64,000 nucleotides of DNA from Eutrophocola sp964601805 (lineage in GTDB: Bacteria; Pseudomonadota; Gammaproteobacteria; Pseudomonadales; Pseudohongiellaceae). Under the pieces are notes generated by a model. That model did no database searches and was not told the DNA's origin. It saw nothing but the letters and a program-made list of their open reading frames with translations. Location of the stretch: positions 62,001 through 126,000 of the forward strand of contig CAZROW010000001.1 of assembly GCA_964601805.1 (NCBI GenBank), written 5' to 3'. The translations under genes were made by a program, and so were the position numbers. Within the stretch, counting starts at the first letter, position 1. Every line of letters starts with the position of its first letter. Shown here piece after piece: positions 63,847 through 64,000 of this stretch.

Positions 63847-64000
63847 TCAATCCCCTTTATCCAGGGCGCTGGCCACATACTCAATCCAGTGCTTCACCGG
63901 TTTGCCTGCTCCTGCTGCCAGGTGACACTGGCAACCGATATTGGCGGTGGCCAGTTTGCTGTCCTGACCGGCCTTTGCCAGTGCTGCCAGTTTGTTTTTG
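63847..64000 (-). CDS. glcF: glycolate oxidase iron-sulfur subunit, C-terminal fragment
   Basis: The last 50 codons of a minus-strand gene cut by the window edge. The translated end contains KLATANIGCQCHLAAGAG and PVKHWIEYVASALDKGD. The ATANIGCQxHL and VxHWIE pattern is the C-terminus of GlcF, the Fe-S subunit of glycolate oxidase (glycolate to glyoxylate). The stop is TGA at 63847-63849. glcE and glcD would be expected further right. Confidence 0.85.
   Translation of the reverse strand, partial: KNKLAALAKAGQDSKLATANIGCQCHLAAGAGKPVKHWIEYVASALDKGD

Noticed and set aside
1..64000. CRISPR arrays, rRNA genes, complete insertion sequences
   Set aside because: Looked for regularly spaced direct repeats, rRNA-like blocks and transposase genes with terminal inverted repeats; none seen.

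Overview
The window reads as a chromosome segment of a gammaproteobacterium, probably near Pseudomonadales/Cellvibrionales-type marine lineages. This is an inference from gene content: holB followed by pilZ, thrH instead of a classical thrB/serB, TusBCDE, an APS-type CysH with CysB, and the rne/rluC, yceF and yceD-rpmF-fab clusters. Base composition is roughly mid-50s percent GC, except for an AT-richer patch around 44.4-46.3 kb. Three runs of exactly 100 N (14498-14597, 18539-18638, 61154-61253) show that this is a scaffolded draft assembly. The third gap is flanked by an exact 55-base duplication and is almost certainly artificial.

Left part (1-13 kb): a MoxR ATPase, a glutaredoxin-like protein, an M15 peptidase, tatD, ilvE, topA and an MscS channel are housekeeping genes. 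They are followed by a three-gene periplasmic/membrane redox module (8.9-12.8 kb): a monoheme protein, a small polytopic membrane protein and a cytochrome c-PQQ dehydrogenase of the polyvinyl-alcohol-dehydrogenase type. DAHP synthase follows on the other strand.

13-24 kb: ETF-ubiquinone oxidoreductase heads a minus-strand run with an AddB-like Fe-S nuclease and an AddA-like helicase-nuclease, both cut by N gaps. etfBA and a YceI protein lie on the plus strand. 24-38.6 kb: rne with a long leader, then rluC, yceF, and a lipid, folate and replication cluster (yceD-rpmF, fabD-fabG-acpP-fabF, pabC-mltG-tmk-holB-pilZ). plsX and fabH are absent between rpmF and fabD.

38.6-50 kb: an FAD oxidoreductase whose N-terminus is interrupted by TGA, ggt, an AlkB-like dioxygenase, a ribbon-helix-helix regulator, gor, an AT-rich membrane GGDEF gene, an orphan tyrosine recombinase and prc. 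50-60.7 kb: structured repeats and tRNA-Ser, a BI-1 protein, tusDCB-tusE, pabB, nudL, thrH, a 15/16 match to the ParB site parS, then cysH, cysB, a TSUP permease, a 5'-nucleotidase, an inverted REP pair and msrA. 60.8-64 kb: two GspA/MshM-like ATPase genes, a membrane-anchored NTF2-like protein that may be the frameshifted C-terminus of the second ATPase, and the 3' end of glcF.

The strongest non-obvious observations are the parS-like site, the REP pair, the structured element beside tRNA-Ser, the artefactual gap in the mshM-like gene, the in-frame TGA in the FAD gene and the PQQ/heme module. No CRISPR array, rRNA or complete mobile element was seen.
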